Below are positions 22,721 to 34,235 of a DNA stretch of 64,000 nucleotides, in pieces. Source of the DNA: Ornithodoros turicata (taxonomy: Eukaryota; Arthropoda; Arachnida; Ixodida; Argasidae); contig NC_088203.1 of the NCBI RefSeq assembly GCF_037126465.1, forward strand, positions 96,844,668-96,908,667. Direction: 5' to 3'. The stretch's first letter is position 1; every line of letters starts with the position of its first letter. Position numbers and translations under genes: made by a program. The notes beneath the pieces are model-generated. The model did not search any database, was not told where the DNA came from, and saw nothing but the letters and a program-made list of their open reading frames with translations.

Positions 22721-25700
22721 ACTTTATTGAATCCCATTCTCCATAACCTATTCAGAAAATAAAGATCAATCCGAGGCGTAAACAAACTTTCCTCATTAAG
22801 CCTCATGATGAAGCCTCAGCTCCACGTCATCATTGTTCCATTTACACGCGAAACAGGAGCGGTACACAAGTCCTTCCTGTGTTGTAATGGCATCATGGTG
22901 AGGTCACGCTCTGTCGCGCCATAAAAAGGGCCCATTTCTGACCACAGCGACAGGCGCATATGGTATAGCATATATTGCGCTGCCATCCATTTACATTGCA
23001 TAAGGGGCATTACCGTCAATGAAGTTGGCGGCGGGAAAAAAGTTTAAGCTTTCCGAAAGCGCTCGTTAGGACAGGGCGTTAAAGAGAGAAATGAAGCCTG
23101 CGGTTTCCTGCGGCCGATGGTTGATAGGATCATATGTTATGGTGGGTCGCAACAGCACGAGGAAACGGCCCGCTACACAATGGGCACCGCAGGACGAGGA
23201 AGTTTTTAAACGGGGGAACGCAGAGGTCTTTTCCTTTCATGGGGATATGAACTGGCGAAAGAACCTTCTTTTTTTTTTTTCAAAAGAAAACTTTGAAGTC
23301 AGAGACAGGGTCGACCTCATCAGCACATTATTTTGCCAGTTCAAGGTTGTGTTATTTGACGATGTCTTACAAAATGAAGGACCGACGCCTTTAAATCTAG
23401 CTAGCGTGTTAGCAGAAGACGAGGCAAAACACTTCAGAAGCTTCGTGGAACTAAGGTTGGGACTACTGGTCTGGTCGTGTTGCTTACTGCAGGTCTGGAA
23501 ACAAGAGCATGGGCAGTAGGATATTCCTGTCTTCTGACAAGGAATGCATTCCAATATCATGTTGTAGTAGAGAGGAATCACATCACAACGATGACGTAAT
23601 AGAAATTAATCCGAGCATTTACTTTCAGAGCAGGTGGAGAGATGAACTGGTACTTCAAACCAGAAATAGATGCCCGTTTGCAAACTGTAGTCAGCTGCTC
23701 GGAGCAAGGAAAACGCCTGCTCAAGTGCCACGACGGAATAACAAGCTTACAAAACATGCCGGCCAACGTTGGCTACGTGCGGTTGTTCTTGTGTGGCAGC
23801 GAAGAAAAACGAGCTGGCGTGAACCTAAATGATTTCCGGACGAATGGCAGCCTATCAGCTTATTTGCAGTGTGGCGTCATTGCATCACTCAGCACGACAA
23901 CAGAATTGCGTTTTAAGCGCGTTGTAGCTTCGCTGACATTGTTTGTTATTCGGATAAGTGTTGAATTATGTACATCGGACGTTGATGTCGTTCTCATAGA
24001 AGGTCGTCACACACGATGATAATCTACAAGCTGACACAATGCCCGAAGAACAGGTGAAGAAGGCGGCAGTTACGGTCACCGGCTCTATCCCTATCCGTCG
24101 CCATCGACCCCCTATATACGCTTCGTGCAAAGTGTCCGCCGCGTCACGGAAAATCCTGTCGGCAGCCATAGGAACTTCCAGGGCTATTCCAGGGTTTCCA
24201 GGGCTATTCGTACGCTTTCAATCGTCACCATGCTTCGGTGACACCGCGCCTGAGTTGATAGCTTCTAAAAGTAATGCCCTAACGCACGAACACACGTAGC
24301 GAACACACCAACACACGCAAGTGCGGTGCGCACGAAGAAAAGCTCAAAGAATTGTAATAACGCTGACATGCCTGCTTCTTCATATAGTCTTATGCCTTAT
24401 TGACTGCTGAGAACACTGCTGAGAACTGCTGAGAAATTAGTCGTTAAATTAATTAATTAATTAATCTAATCTAATCTAGTCGTTAATCTAATTAATTAAT
24501 TAGATTAAAATCGGCAAAGTTACACAAGCGATTCACACATTTTTGATTTTCATGACTCCCGCCACATACACTTTTGACTGGTTTCGATATCGGACGACTC
24601 ACACAAAAAGTTCACTTTCCCACCGCTACGTGGCCACGCAAAGCGCCACCTTTAGTGTGTGCACGAGGCGTATTCAGCGTCGTTCATCACCTCATCATCA
24701 GGACACATCTCATCCTGCCCACTGTGCCTTGGGGGAGTGGGCCGCATCTCATGTGGCGAATTTCCCCATTCATCATCATTAATTTATCTGTTGTTGTTGT
24801 TGTTACGGCCACCGCAGTGTATACGGCAAAAATAAAACCAACATTAACACGCGTCACATTATCTTATGACTCGGCACGACAGCAAACTCCGTTTTCGTAC
24901 ACGTTTCATATCTTCGGCTTGACATCTGCATGTAATGACATGCGTGTAAAAACACCCGCGAGACGCCGTTTCCGTAAACATTATTTTCGCAAGAATTTCT
25001 GAAACGCGGATTAGGAATAACCCTAGAGTACTGTTCTAACGTGACTGCTCGCAGCTTCCATAATTTATGGGCCATCGTGTGATTGAAATAGTCTGAAAAC
25101 ACACTGGTCGTTTCGGTCTACATTTTCGGCGCGCATTACTCGCAACCCAAATAAATTCCTTATTCATAACAGTCGGGTTTGGCAAAAGCCAGCACAAAGA
25201 ATTCTTTTCAAAAGGTACAATAGTGGAACAGTACGCCGCGGGAGTGAATTTTTGAACACATTCTCTTTCATCACGGGCTCATTTCCAGTGTTTGAACAGT
25301 ATTTTTGAGGCTGAACTTAATTTACAAATGTACACACTCGTCAAAGTCGCAATATGTTGAAATTAGGAGGCCTGTTTCGATGACCTTCAGTTCGCAATTG
25401 GGGGGATATAAAAAAGCAGAAATACAGGTTATACAGAGAGGCAGCTTGCTTTGCATTAATGCGTTGTTGGCTACTATAGATAAAACGAGCAAACATATTT
25501 ATGACAAGGGGCATGTCCTGTGTCCGTAACTAAACGTCCAAGAGCTTTGATGGTCAGGCGCTGCAACGATGAGTTGGCCAAAGGTCCAAGTAGAACTCTC
25601 ATACTCAGATGACTTGCTGTAACACTGCTTATCACAAGCGCAAACAGGAGCGTTCATGGGCAACACAGTTGCACGGTAAAGAACTATTTGAACTATTTGA

Positions 25701-26361
25701 AACGGTAACTATTTGAAAGAGTTAAAGTCGGTTTCATCAACGACAGCTACGATTACATTTGTCCTTACTACAGCAAACGCTTCGCTGCACTTCTTTTCAT
25801 CTCTCGGCTAAAGGTTGATATCCGTACGATTCTTTGCCTAGACAGAAACACGAACCCACTGCGTACAGGCGAGAAATAAGAACGCACACAATGCCGTCAG
25901 GTTATGGCTGCTCTCGAAGATGTACTATTATTAACCGGAACTACAATCACGGTAAGCTGCTGTGTAAGAAGATTTGATAACGGAAGTCTGATCGACCCAC
26001 TCGCCGCGTATGATCCAATTATGTCGCAGCACAGTAAAACGCACGATACTAAGCACACGGCTCAGTGGACGAAGGAATAAGACATTTTCCTTCCATTTCC
26101 TTCTCGCTTGCTCCATTTTCGAGAGACTTAAATGCGACTCGCGGTTAACGAAGGAGGAGATGAAAATGACACGATGAAATTTTAAACGTGATTCGTTTGA
26201 GACAAAAAAATTCAATTTGGAGGACAAGGAGAGAAAAAAAGTCCCCGATTGCCCGTTCAGCAGAAAGGCAGGAGTTTAGCGAAAGAAGCAATGTACGCTG
26301 TCGATTTGAAGGTTACTTATAGGGGGAGGGGGGAATGACGTTCAATAACTACACGAACTTT
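22721..26361. other. Unassigned
   Basis: ORFs at 23091-23519, 23642-24019 and 24574-25002 exceed 120 codons. Their translations show no recognised domain and are probably chance. A (TTAA)/(CTAAT) patch lies at 24445-24510. Confidence 0.4.
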
Positions 26362-26535
26362 GAACTACATGTTGAACTCCATTATCGTCTCTGTTCTTCT
26401 CTCGGCATCATCTCTTTGTTTTTTCATCATCTCATCATCTGTTTGTACTTTCTGTGTGTAAGTGTACCGGGGTAGCCAGTTCGACTTCGTCGAAACTCAC
26501 ATCCCCATTTTTTTTCTTTATCACATCACATCAGA
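26362..26535. repeat. Dispersed repeat family G, inverted copy
   Basis: CATGTTGAACTCCATTATCG, CATCTCATCATCTGTTTG, GGGGTAGCCAGTTCGACTTC and ACTCACATCCCCATTTTT, then TTTATCACATCACATC. It mirrors the copy at 6282-6445. Confidence 0.75.
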
Positions 26536-27001
26536 TCACACGTTCAATTATAATAATTAGAAACAAGAAAGAAGTAAGAAGTGAGGTCTGCCTGCTCAAC
26601 CAAGGCGGCAAGCTTCACTCTTGAAAAAAAAAAAAAAAAAGAGAGAAATGAAGACAGTCCTACGGACGAGGAGAAGGCCAGTCCAATGTGACCCACGGGT
26701 ATTGGAAGAGCTTCCAACTGCGCCATAATTACTTCTCTACGACCTGGTGCTACCAGGGCAGTACCTCACGATGTGCGACAGGTCGCCGTGGGTGAAACAA
26801 GGCTCGCAGCGGGGGGATGGAGCGAGGCCAGTCTTGTAACGGAAGGCAGGTGTTACTTACAGTCTTGCATCTTAGTCTGTGAAGCAGGCTGTGAAGCTGT
26901 TCTTGGGTACCAATAAAACACTGTCTTATATCAGAGCGCGGTTTGCCAATAACTATGATTATAGGTTTTTTAAATTCTTCTTTTATTATGCGTTAGCACA
27001 G
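26536..27001. other. Unassigned
   Basis: An A tract of about 17 bp at 26624-26640 is the only distinctive feature. Confidence 0.45.
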
Positions 27002-27150
27002 CGAAGCGATTGTGGACGTGATCGGTGTACAAAACAAACATATGGAGAGAGGACAGCAGGAAAGTGTGGCTGACTCTGTGTGTATATGGGGGGGGGGGGG
27101 GGTAGTATGCGTCCGGGCCGACTCCAGGAGGAGCTGTACGGACATCCGCC
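27002..27150 (-). mobile_element. tRNA-SINE 3' part
   Basis: GCGAAGCGATTGTGGACGTG, ATGGAGAGAGGACAGCAGGA, a 14-G tract and GTCCGGGCCGACTCCAGGAG correspond on minus to the core and GCTTCGC-type tail. The tRNA head is lost. Confidence 0.7.
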
Positions 27151-27729
27151 CACTTACAAGGGTTGTACATGTGGACAAGTGCGAGCAGACTAAACTTCTA
27201 CATCGAGAATCGAAATATATCAGTCGTCGAAAACGCCAGCCACCCACAAGACTCATCCTGTGTCTTGAGCTGTGTTTGTGAGCCGTGGTGTTTCAGCCTC
27301 GGATTCGTTACTTTCAATCACGCTTTGTACCTATTTCGCACCTCATACAACAATGCTCTACTGAACGTTTCCGACAGGAAGCATTGTACGCGTAGAAACA
27401 GCATACTCGTGTAACTTACTTCACGGCAAACGACCTTCCTCATCTGAAAAAAAAAAAAAAAGAAGCGATCTGCGGTCCCCACGTATCGAACACCCATATA
27501 CAGGGTGTCCCAGAAAACGTGTCATTAAAGTATAATAAAAACTACACCAACCAGAATCACGCTATCAACGACATTTGTTCTTACTAGGTCTTTGCCACTT
27601 CCTGCTGTGAATGTCATCTAACTAAAGTTTTATTATGTCAGCTTTTACGAACTGACAAAGGAAATTTGCCAAGGAAAGTTCCAACAAGTTGCCAACTAGT
27701 TCTGGTCCTGCATTCAACAGCTGAAGCAT

Positions 27730-28768
27730 GACCTGCCACGTTTTCAAGTTGAGCCTCAGGGGCGTTCAACTCCACCTTGGACCCTCGCTCTACCATCTGT
27801 TTCGCTATTCGTTCCTGGGCTGCAGAGAAAGAATGATGTTGCTGCAGGTGTGTCCAAGGTGCTCACCTTGGATATGATGAGCGACCTGTATGCAAGCTTT
27901 ACTCCTGTTTTTACGGGCTGCTCATCCACAAAAACCAGCTTCGCATGCGCCTATGTTATTCCCTCCGAAGACATACCTGGTATCTCCCGTCTCTCGTATC
28001 GGATGTCGTCAACATGTGCTGAGCTGCATGCTTTGCTCTTTGCCATGCGCAAGATTCTGCAGTGTTCGGTTCGACCATGGGTCTTCTACGCAAACTCCAA
28101 GGCTAATCTAATGCCTCGCAACAATGGGCATTCGCGGTCCCCTAGCGTGCATTGTTGCTGACGTGCTTGAATCCCACAAGGAGCTGCTGGACCTAGGCCA
28201 CTGCATAGTATTACAGTGGGTACCTGGTAATGTGGGCATACCCGGCAATGAAGAGGCTGACCAGGCTGTCCTACGGGGTCGTCAGATACCTTCAGCCCAC
28301 TCTATAACCTTGCCCGAAGGTGACCGTCGGGCCCTTGTCCGTGCTATCTCTGCAAACAAGACGAGATCACAGTGGCTGCATGACATGGCACCCTATACAC
28401 TCTGCTCCACGCATTGGATCCGTCTCTCTCTCTCTGTCGCTTCCTCATCGCCTTCCGCGACACTACGCATCTCTTCTTCACCGCGCATGCGGCTGAAATG
28501 TTGCATTTACCACAGTTATGAGGCAGGCGTCTTGGCCGTGCGGCATCGGACCTCTGTACATCATGCAATGTGCGCGTTGACCTGCACCACCTACTTATCG
28601 ACTGCCCTTACTACCAGCGGGAGCGTGAGATCTTGCAGCACGGAGTGCATGCAATCGACCACCGCCCCTTTATCATAGGCTCATGGGACCATGGTCCAGC
28701 AGCGGCACCAAGGTCTCCGTCACCTTTGGGATTTCCCGTCATCAACAGGCCTCTTCACCCTGCTTTGA
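27730..28768 (+). pseudogene. LINE RNase H domain, catalytically dead and frameshifted
   Basis: The frame from 27730 reads DLPRFQVEPQGRSTPPWTLA, then LYASFTPVFTGCSSTKTSFA, STCAELHALLFAMRKI and RPWVFYANSKANL. This aligns with the YTDGS...E...YTDS pattern of RNase H. The register changes near 28120 to MGIRGPLACIVADVLESH, then ILQWVPGNVGIPGNEEAD (written here as seen, VLQWVPGNVGIPGNEEAD). A third register gives LCTSCNVRVDLHHLLIDCP, a C-x2-C...H...C cluster. Two of the catalytic Asp positions read Gly and Asn, and the WVPGH histidine reads Asn. With two frameshifts and stops, the protein is dead. It ends at a TGA near 28768. Confidence 0.8.
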
Positions 28769-28904
28769 TCTCCTGAATCCTCATCTCCATCATCATCTCT
28801 AACTATCTACAAATGGCACTGGGGCAGCGCCCAGCCTGCTGGACGGCATCAGCCCCACATCATCATCGTCTCTTTATGTGAAGCGCGTGCCGAATTTATT
28901 CACG

Positions 28905-28985
28905 TTCATGATACAACAACAACAACAACAATAAATGAAGGAGAAGTGATGATGACATGGGATGTTTCCCCGTGGTAACTCGTGG
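28905..28985. repeat. Dispersed repeat family I, copy 3
   Basis: An (AAC)n run followed by AATAAATGAAGGAGAAGTGA and GGGATGTTTCCCCGTGG. It lies at the 3' end of the LINE debris and could be part of that element's tail. Confidence 0.55.
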
Positions 28986-29685
28986 TAGTTCATGATAACC
29001 GACACGGGTACTGAGGAAATGTCCCATCGAAAAAAAAAAAAAAATGACGAGCATCATGCGTTTCGGAGCGCTCACAGCAAAGTGCTCGACCACTTTTTGC
29101 GCGCCCTCACTCTCAGTCCGATGAAAGGAGGTGCTAAACCCAGTCCACATAGGGATAGTAGAAAAAGTGAGAGTTCTTGAAATGAGGAGAGGAAGGCACG
29201 AACCCAGCAGAAGTCGGATGCGATAAGCCATGCCGGTCTTATCTGGTACCGAAATAAGAAAATAAAAATATTCATTTACGGCACGTTCCGGCTCTTTTTC
29301 TGCTATTCCTGTGTGAACTGGGCTTAGCAGCATCCTTTCGTCGGACTGAGAGTGAGGGCGCGCAAAAAGTGGTCAAGCGCTTTGCTGTGAGCGCTCCGAA
29401 ACGCATGATGTTCGTCAATTTTTTCCCATGGGATAGCTCCTCAATATCCGTGTCGATTATCATGAACTGAAGTAAATTCGGAACGCGCCTCCGATTGGTG
29501 GGGCAAAAAAGTGACCTTTATTACTTGGCAAATTTCCGAGTTCAGTTCGTAAAAACTGACGTAATAAAACTTAAGTTAGATGACATTCACATCAGGAGGT
29601 GGCAAAAAACCTAGTAAGAACAAATGCCGTTGGCCGCGTGATTTTTTGTATTATAATTTAATGACATGTTTTCTTGAACACCCTG

Positions 29686-30696
29686 TACAGTATATCTGTA
29701 CCACGACCGACGAAAAGCATTCTTCATCGCTCGCTTTTTGACGCAACCACCACAAAAAGTCTCGTTGCACGAAAACCGCACGTCCGACAACTCCACTGTG
29801 CAACATGTCCCACGAATCAGTGTGTGCATGAGTTACACCAGCTGTACCCAGAACAACTACTAGGCCTTCTTCTGTAGGGTGCACTTTTACTGAACCAGCG
29901 TCTTCTAGGCTTCATACGTGAGGTCATAAGCACGTTCCGCGAGACGTGCTGTGGCCACGGACCAAAAGAGAGCGGCTTTCGGCAACTTCCCTTTGTTTCT
30001 CTATCCGGGCTCCACGCTGTAATTTTCGCACGGCCTAAAAATAAGGCTCGAAGTCTGTTCGGTCGCAGTTTTTATTTCTCTCGCGCGCGCACTTCCAGAG
30101 GGCGGTTGGACCATTTCGAAGCTCGATTAGCTTTGTTATCGGGAATCGAGGAGGACCGCTAAGGGAGTAAGGGACGTTCATTACGGAGCTTTTGGAGCCG
30201 AGGCTTTGTTTTTGTAACCGTCCCATGGAAAGATCGTTTATATCAATTCGTTCGCTTATCTAGAGGCGCGAGTATATATTGGGAACTTGGCTGGGATATT
30301 TGTGGCTCGTTGATTGCGAGAATGTTCGGGCACAGGTAACTTCTTTTTGGATTTCCAGCAGTGAACATAGACGGTGAATTAGGTTTCTTAATGTTTCTTC
30401 GTGTACGCTAGCACACGTGCGCCCAGTTTGTTGACTTATGACGTGCCTTGAAAGGATAAAGACTGTCCACTTCGCACCGAGAGGCAACCATAACGATGAG
30501 GAAGGCCACAGCTACTGGTCGGACTCTGGAGTACTTTCAGTGTCCTGGACTAAAAATATGAAGGAGACGGCCTTCAACCACCTACAGTTCCGCACTAGAA
30601 GACGCCGTAGGAAACATTAAAAATTGGAGGCTACTGTAACAAGAAAACGGTAATTGGAGGCGAAGACAACAACAATAGATGCTGGCGATGAGATGG
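29686..30696. other. Unassigned
   Basis: No recognised domain, repeat family or RNA feature. Confidence 0.45.
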
Positions 30697-30800
30697 GGGG
30701 GGGGGGATATAGGTTTATTGAAAAAACAAAAGCAAAGAAAGAGGGGAAAGGTTAGCCTGGCTCCAGAAGCCGATTTGCTATTCCCGCTTACAAAAAAGGA
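30697..30800. repeat. Dispersed repeat family H, copy 3
   Basis: GGGGGGGATATAGGTTTATT, an A-rich run, GAGGGGAAAGGTTAGCC and CGATTTGCTATTCCC are in the family order. Confidence 0.7.
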
Positions 30801-31164
30801 AAAAGAAACAGAAAGGCAAAACGAAAAGAGCGAAAGAAAAGAGGCGCAGTCACAGTCTCAGCGCGAGCCCTGTGTCAGTAAAGGCGCAGATATAGTCCGA
30901 CGTAACTGTGCTGCGCGTACGCGCGCTGCACAGTTCCTGCGGCATTTTTGTGCGCCCCTGGTGGAGAAATTAAAGAACACAAAACACCATCGATCATCGT
31001 TATACCGACATCATTTAAAGGTAAAGACTATTTAACCACACGGAAATAGGAAAAGCGACGGATTTCTGTTGATTTCGATTTCCCTATAAACACACCAAGG
31101 AAAAGCGCTGTCATAAAGACACCGCTAACCCCAAACGGGAGCAATGTACACGTACTGGCGCAGA
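30801..31164. other. Unassigned purine-rich stretch
   Basis: Sequence rich in AAAGAAA words at 30790-30850, otherwise unremarkable. Confidence 0.4.
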
Positions 31165-31272
31165 GTGTTTTCTGTGTGTAGCGTACTGGGGTAGCCAGTT
31201 CGACTTCGTCGGAACTCACATCCCCAATTTTTTTTTTTTTTTTTTGCTTTATCACATCAGATCACATCACAG
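31165..31272. repeat. Dispersed repeat family G, inverted partial copy
   Basis: GGGGTAGCCAGTTCGACTTC, GGAACTCACATCCCCAATTT, a T tract and TTTATCACATCAGATCACAT mark the A-rich edge of family G. Confidence 0.75.
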
Positions 31273-32040
31273 AGTGCCAGGAAACTATTTTCAGCCTTCC
31301 TTCCAACTCGCACACCTTGTGAGAGAAAGAAAAGAAGGGGATATTGAATATGGGACAAAATCTGGGAACTCATTCAACCAAGGTTTCATTGGAGCGAAGA
31401 TTCTTCCGAATATTGGCCGCACACGCCTTGTTGCACATGCATGCTAGGAGGAAAATAAGGAGAAAGAGCGGAACATCAAATGACTGCACGAATGAGAACG
31501 AGAAAATTGGATGGGATAAAATTCCGGGATTAAAAATGAAAAGCCGGTATGCTAGAGACGTCGGCTAAAATCATATTTTCGCTCAAGCTCCTTCGAATGG
31601 AACGCTGAAAAGCAGTGTCGTTCGTTTGTTTGCATTTACGGTGCCCTCACGTTTGGTTGGGAGGACAAAAACAGAAAAGGCCGAGTCGGCACCCGACGAC
31701 CGTACACGCTAATGATACTCCCCCTCTCTCGAACTTTAAAAAAAAAAAAAAGAAAAGAATACATGGAGAAGTTATTTGAGCTCTACAACTGGTAATTACA
31801 AACGAGAGAGAGAGAGAAATACATGATGACGATGATATGGGGATGACTTCCGCTCATTGAGCAGAATGCTACCCCATTGCTATTGGGGAAAAATGAGAGG
31901 ATGGTGATGAGGATTATGCTGACGACGTTGACCGGGTCTTAGAGGGAGAGGGAAGGAATTAAAAACGACATCTCATCACAACATTGGAATTGGAATAATA
32001 CTCTTTAAAGCGCTGCCAAACGCGTGAGAAACGCGATAGC
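31273..32040. other. Unassigned with one family I fragment
   Basis: At 31815-31880 a family I piece (GATGATATGGGGATGAC, GAATGCTACCCCATTG) follows a (GA)n run. The rest is unrecognised and borders the LTR element. Confidence 0.45.
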
Positions 32041-32044
32041 ATTG

Positions 32045-32293
32045 TGTAAGTCCGTCGAAACCAAACGTCGGGGGGCGCCCGAACTTCGCAGAGACCAGAA
32101 AACACACGACAACTTCGTAGCCTTGAAAAGAGACGACGAAATAAGAGAACGAATAGAAGAAGAGACGACATAAATAACATGAACTGGTTGACAAGCCCCC
32201 GTGGCTCACAAGAACAGTCGAAAAAACACAGTTCGACTGGCATCGTCGACAACATTCTCCGTTACGTTGTTACACGTTGTGATATTCGCCACA
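32045..32293 (-). repeat. 3' LTR of the Gypsy-type element
   Basis: This 249-bp LTR lies downstream of the pol remnant on minus. It starts TGTAAG and ends CCACA. It matches the right LTR over AACTTCGCAGAGAC, AACTGGTTGACAAGCCCCCG and GTTACACGTTGTGATATTCG, but lacks an internal segment of roughly 120 bp. Confidence 0.88.
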
Positions 32294-32598
32294 TTCGGCC
32301 ATCCTTATAAAATTTCGACCTAGAAATTTCCATCATAGCAAAAACGTAGTTTTACACGTTGCTAATTGAAGACACATAACAGGCTATGCTCTTAAATACA
32401 TGGTAGGTACATCAAACATTGAACAACATTGAAACATTGAACAGCATTGAAAACCATAATATCAAAAATAAAACATTTCAATATCAATTGAACATGTGTG
32501 GTAAAATGCAACATGTTATGCTTTTACGTTAACTCGGAATCCGAGTCTATGTCGTCATCACCAGCGTCATTTCTTGAGCACGAACTCCATAGCCTGAG

Positions 32599-32928
32599 TT
32601 AGTAGGTATGCGCCGTAGTGCTATAACGGCTCCCGTTTTGTCCGCTCATACGAGTGATGCTGCATGTGTCGTTAGGCAACATTGCTTCGATGACCAAGGG
32701 ACCATGATACTTTGGTTGGACCTTGGTTGGCTTTCCGTCGCTTACTGGTAGTCTTCGCACTGCGACGATATCGCCAACTTCCTATCTTGGAGCTTTTGAT
32801 CTTTGCAAGTGCTGTCCAGACTGTTTTTCTAGTTGTTGCTTTGTCGTTCTTGTTGCTTCTTGGCGGATCGTTTGTATGTTTTTGTTGAAACCTCCGTCCG
32901 AATCTAGGTATATTAGCCTTTGCGGCAT
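32599..32928 (-). pseudogene. Integrase C-terminal (GPY/F-type) fragment
   Basis: The minus frame from 32928 reads LDSDGGFNKNIQTIRQEATR, a TAG, then EVGDIVAVRRLPVSDGKPTK and VQPKYHGPLVIEAMLPNDT, and stops at TAA (32599-32601). 'GD.V.v' followed by 'pKy.GP..i' is the chromatin- and DNA-binding C-terminal module of Ty3/Gypsy integrases. The catalytic DDE core is missing. The upstream edge at about 32930 is joined directly to the start of the reverse transcriptase in another register, so an internal deletion removed what lay between. The 110-codon ORF at 32672-33004 is a shadow in the wrong frame. Confidence 0.8.
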
Positions 32929-34223
32929 TCATGTGCACACATGTGCTCTCTTTCGTCGTGCGTTGCTCTGTATGGTTTGCTGTAGACTGGCTTAGAACCA
33001 TCAAGTTCTTCGATTTTCATTCCTGCCATCTTTCTTTTTCTGAGTTCGTGGATGTCAAATGTAAAAAAACCATCTGGGGAAGAGGTCAGCGATGTGATCA
33101 GATGTCTGTTCTGTTCTTGTGTTACCGTCGGCCCGCATTGTGCTTCGAGTTCCATGGTACGTCGCTCACTTGCGGTATCCTCGACTATGAGGACTGGAGA
33201 AACATCGTGGACTTGTTCTATGCCCTGCTCCTGTGTCGTGCTTTCGTCAACGTCGTTGAACACGCAAGCGTGCGTGGAAACTGGATCCACTTTCACCGCT
33301 TTACCGAATGAAAACTTCTTCTTTGTTGTTATTTCATCAGGGCTTCTGTGTACGATCGGTATTTGCGTCGTTCCATCTCGTAGCTCATGCAGACATCCGA
33401 TGTCATGCTCGTGGAAGTTAATCTTAGCAGTCCCTGAATTATTGCTGTTTTTAGCCTTTACGTTGATGAACTGCACGGAGTTCGGCGGTACTGTAATGGA
33501 GTATTCGTTCCTCACAGTATATTTAATTTCACTATCATCCAGTGTGAAGTCTTTAAACGGGCCGTCCTTATGACTGTCAATTAGCTTCATGGAATTCTTC
33601 GCTTTAATCATGACAACGTTGTCAAGATCGATCAGCGTTCGTCCCACGAGTACATCGTAATGAATGACATTATCGCTCACAACATAGGCTGGGACTTCTG
33701 CTGTGACGTCGTCGATGCATATCTTAATGGCGGTCTTGCCAATTGGCATGGTTTTCTTTTGCGCGAGTCCATATAGCGCATCCTTCTCGGAGACATCGAG
33801 AATTTTTAGTCCACATTTGGCTGCTGCGGAAACTGTAATCATGCTTACGGCACTACCTTGATCAATAAATGAAGTCACCAATATTTCGTCGTTGATGACG
33901 GCTTGTTTTACGTATTTGGTGGGGCCCATGTCGCCGACGTAGAGGGATTCTTTCGTCGCTTTGTCTCTTCCAGATTTGCACTCTCGTTTTCCGTGACCGT
34001 ACTTGTTACATGACGTGCAAAACTTTACTCTCTTCTCTTTGGGGCAGTCTTTAGCGATGTGATTGGCGTATTCGTTGCAATTGAAACATTTTTGGTTGCC
34101 CTGCGAGTCCTTTGCAAGGGCCCGCATTCCTCCTTTACGAGTCTGGATTGAATTTTCAGTTGCACCGATACCGATTTTTTTCTTGTTTTCGGGCGTTGAT
34201 TTTTGAGTTCCTGTGCCGAACAT
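32913..34223 (-). pseudogene. Gypsy-type Pol fragment: zinc knuckles, protease, start of RT
   Basis: The 436-residue frame contains two CCHC zinc knuckles near residues 47-90 (CFNCNEYANHIAKDC and FCTSCNKYGHGKREC), which bind the element RNA. An aspartic protease motif SFIDQGSAVSMI follows near residue 116, with a Gln where Thr or Ser is usual. GSKPVYSKPYRATHDEREHM near residue 410 is the entry into the reverse transcriptase. The frame then runs into a few residues of unrelated register and stops. It is in the same frame as Gag, separated from it by a TAA at 34236-34238 and a few codons. The RT core, RNase H and integrase core are gone, so the copy cannot move itself. Confidence 0.88.
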
Positions 34224-34235
34224 GTCATTTCTTTC

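Larger units (their letters stand above)
27501..29685. mobile_element. Long-TIR DNA transposon carrying LINE debris
   Basis: Outer inverted arms of about 180 bp (27501-27680 and 29507-29685) begin CAGGGTGTCCCAGAAAACGT and CAGGGTGTTCAAGAAAACAT and are flanked by TA on both sides. A second inverted pair (28988-29172 and 29288-29467) lies inside. Between them is a LINE RNase H fragment (27730-28768) and a family I repeat. No transposase is recognisable. TA flanks suggest the Tc1/mariner superfamily, but the arms are unusually long and I cannot name the family. Confidence 0.7.

Noticed and set aside
23642..24019. 125-codon plus ORF
   Set aside because: No family resemblance, no splice or promoter context, and an opposite ORF covers part of it.
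32672..33573. Plus-strand ORFs of up to 173 codons and a 110-codon minus ORF in the Gypsy-type region
   Set aside because: They are shadows. The true similarity is in other registers on minus.
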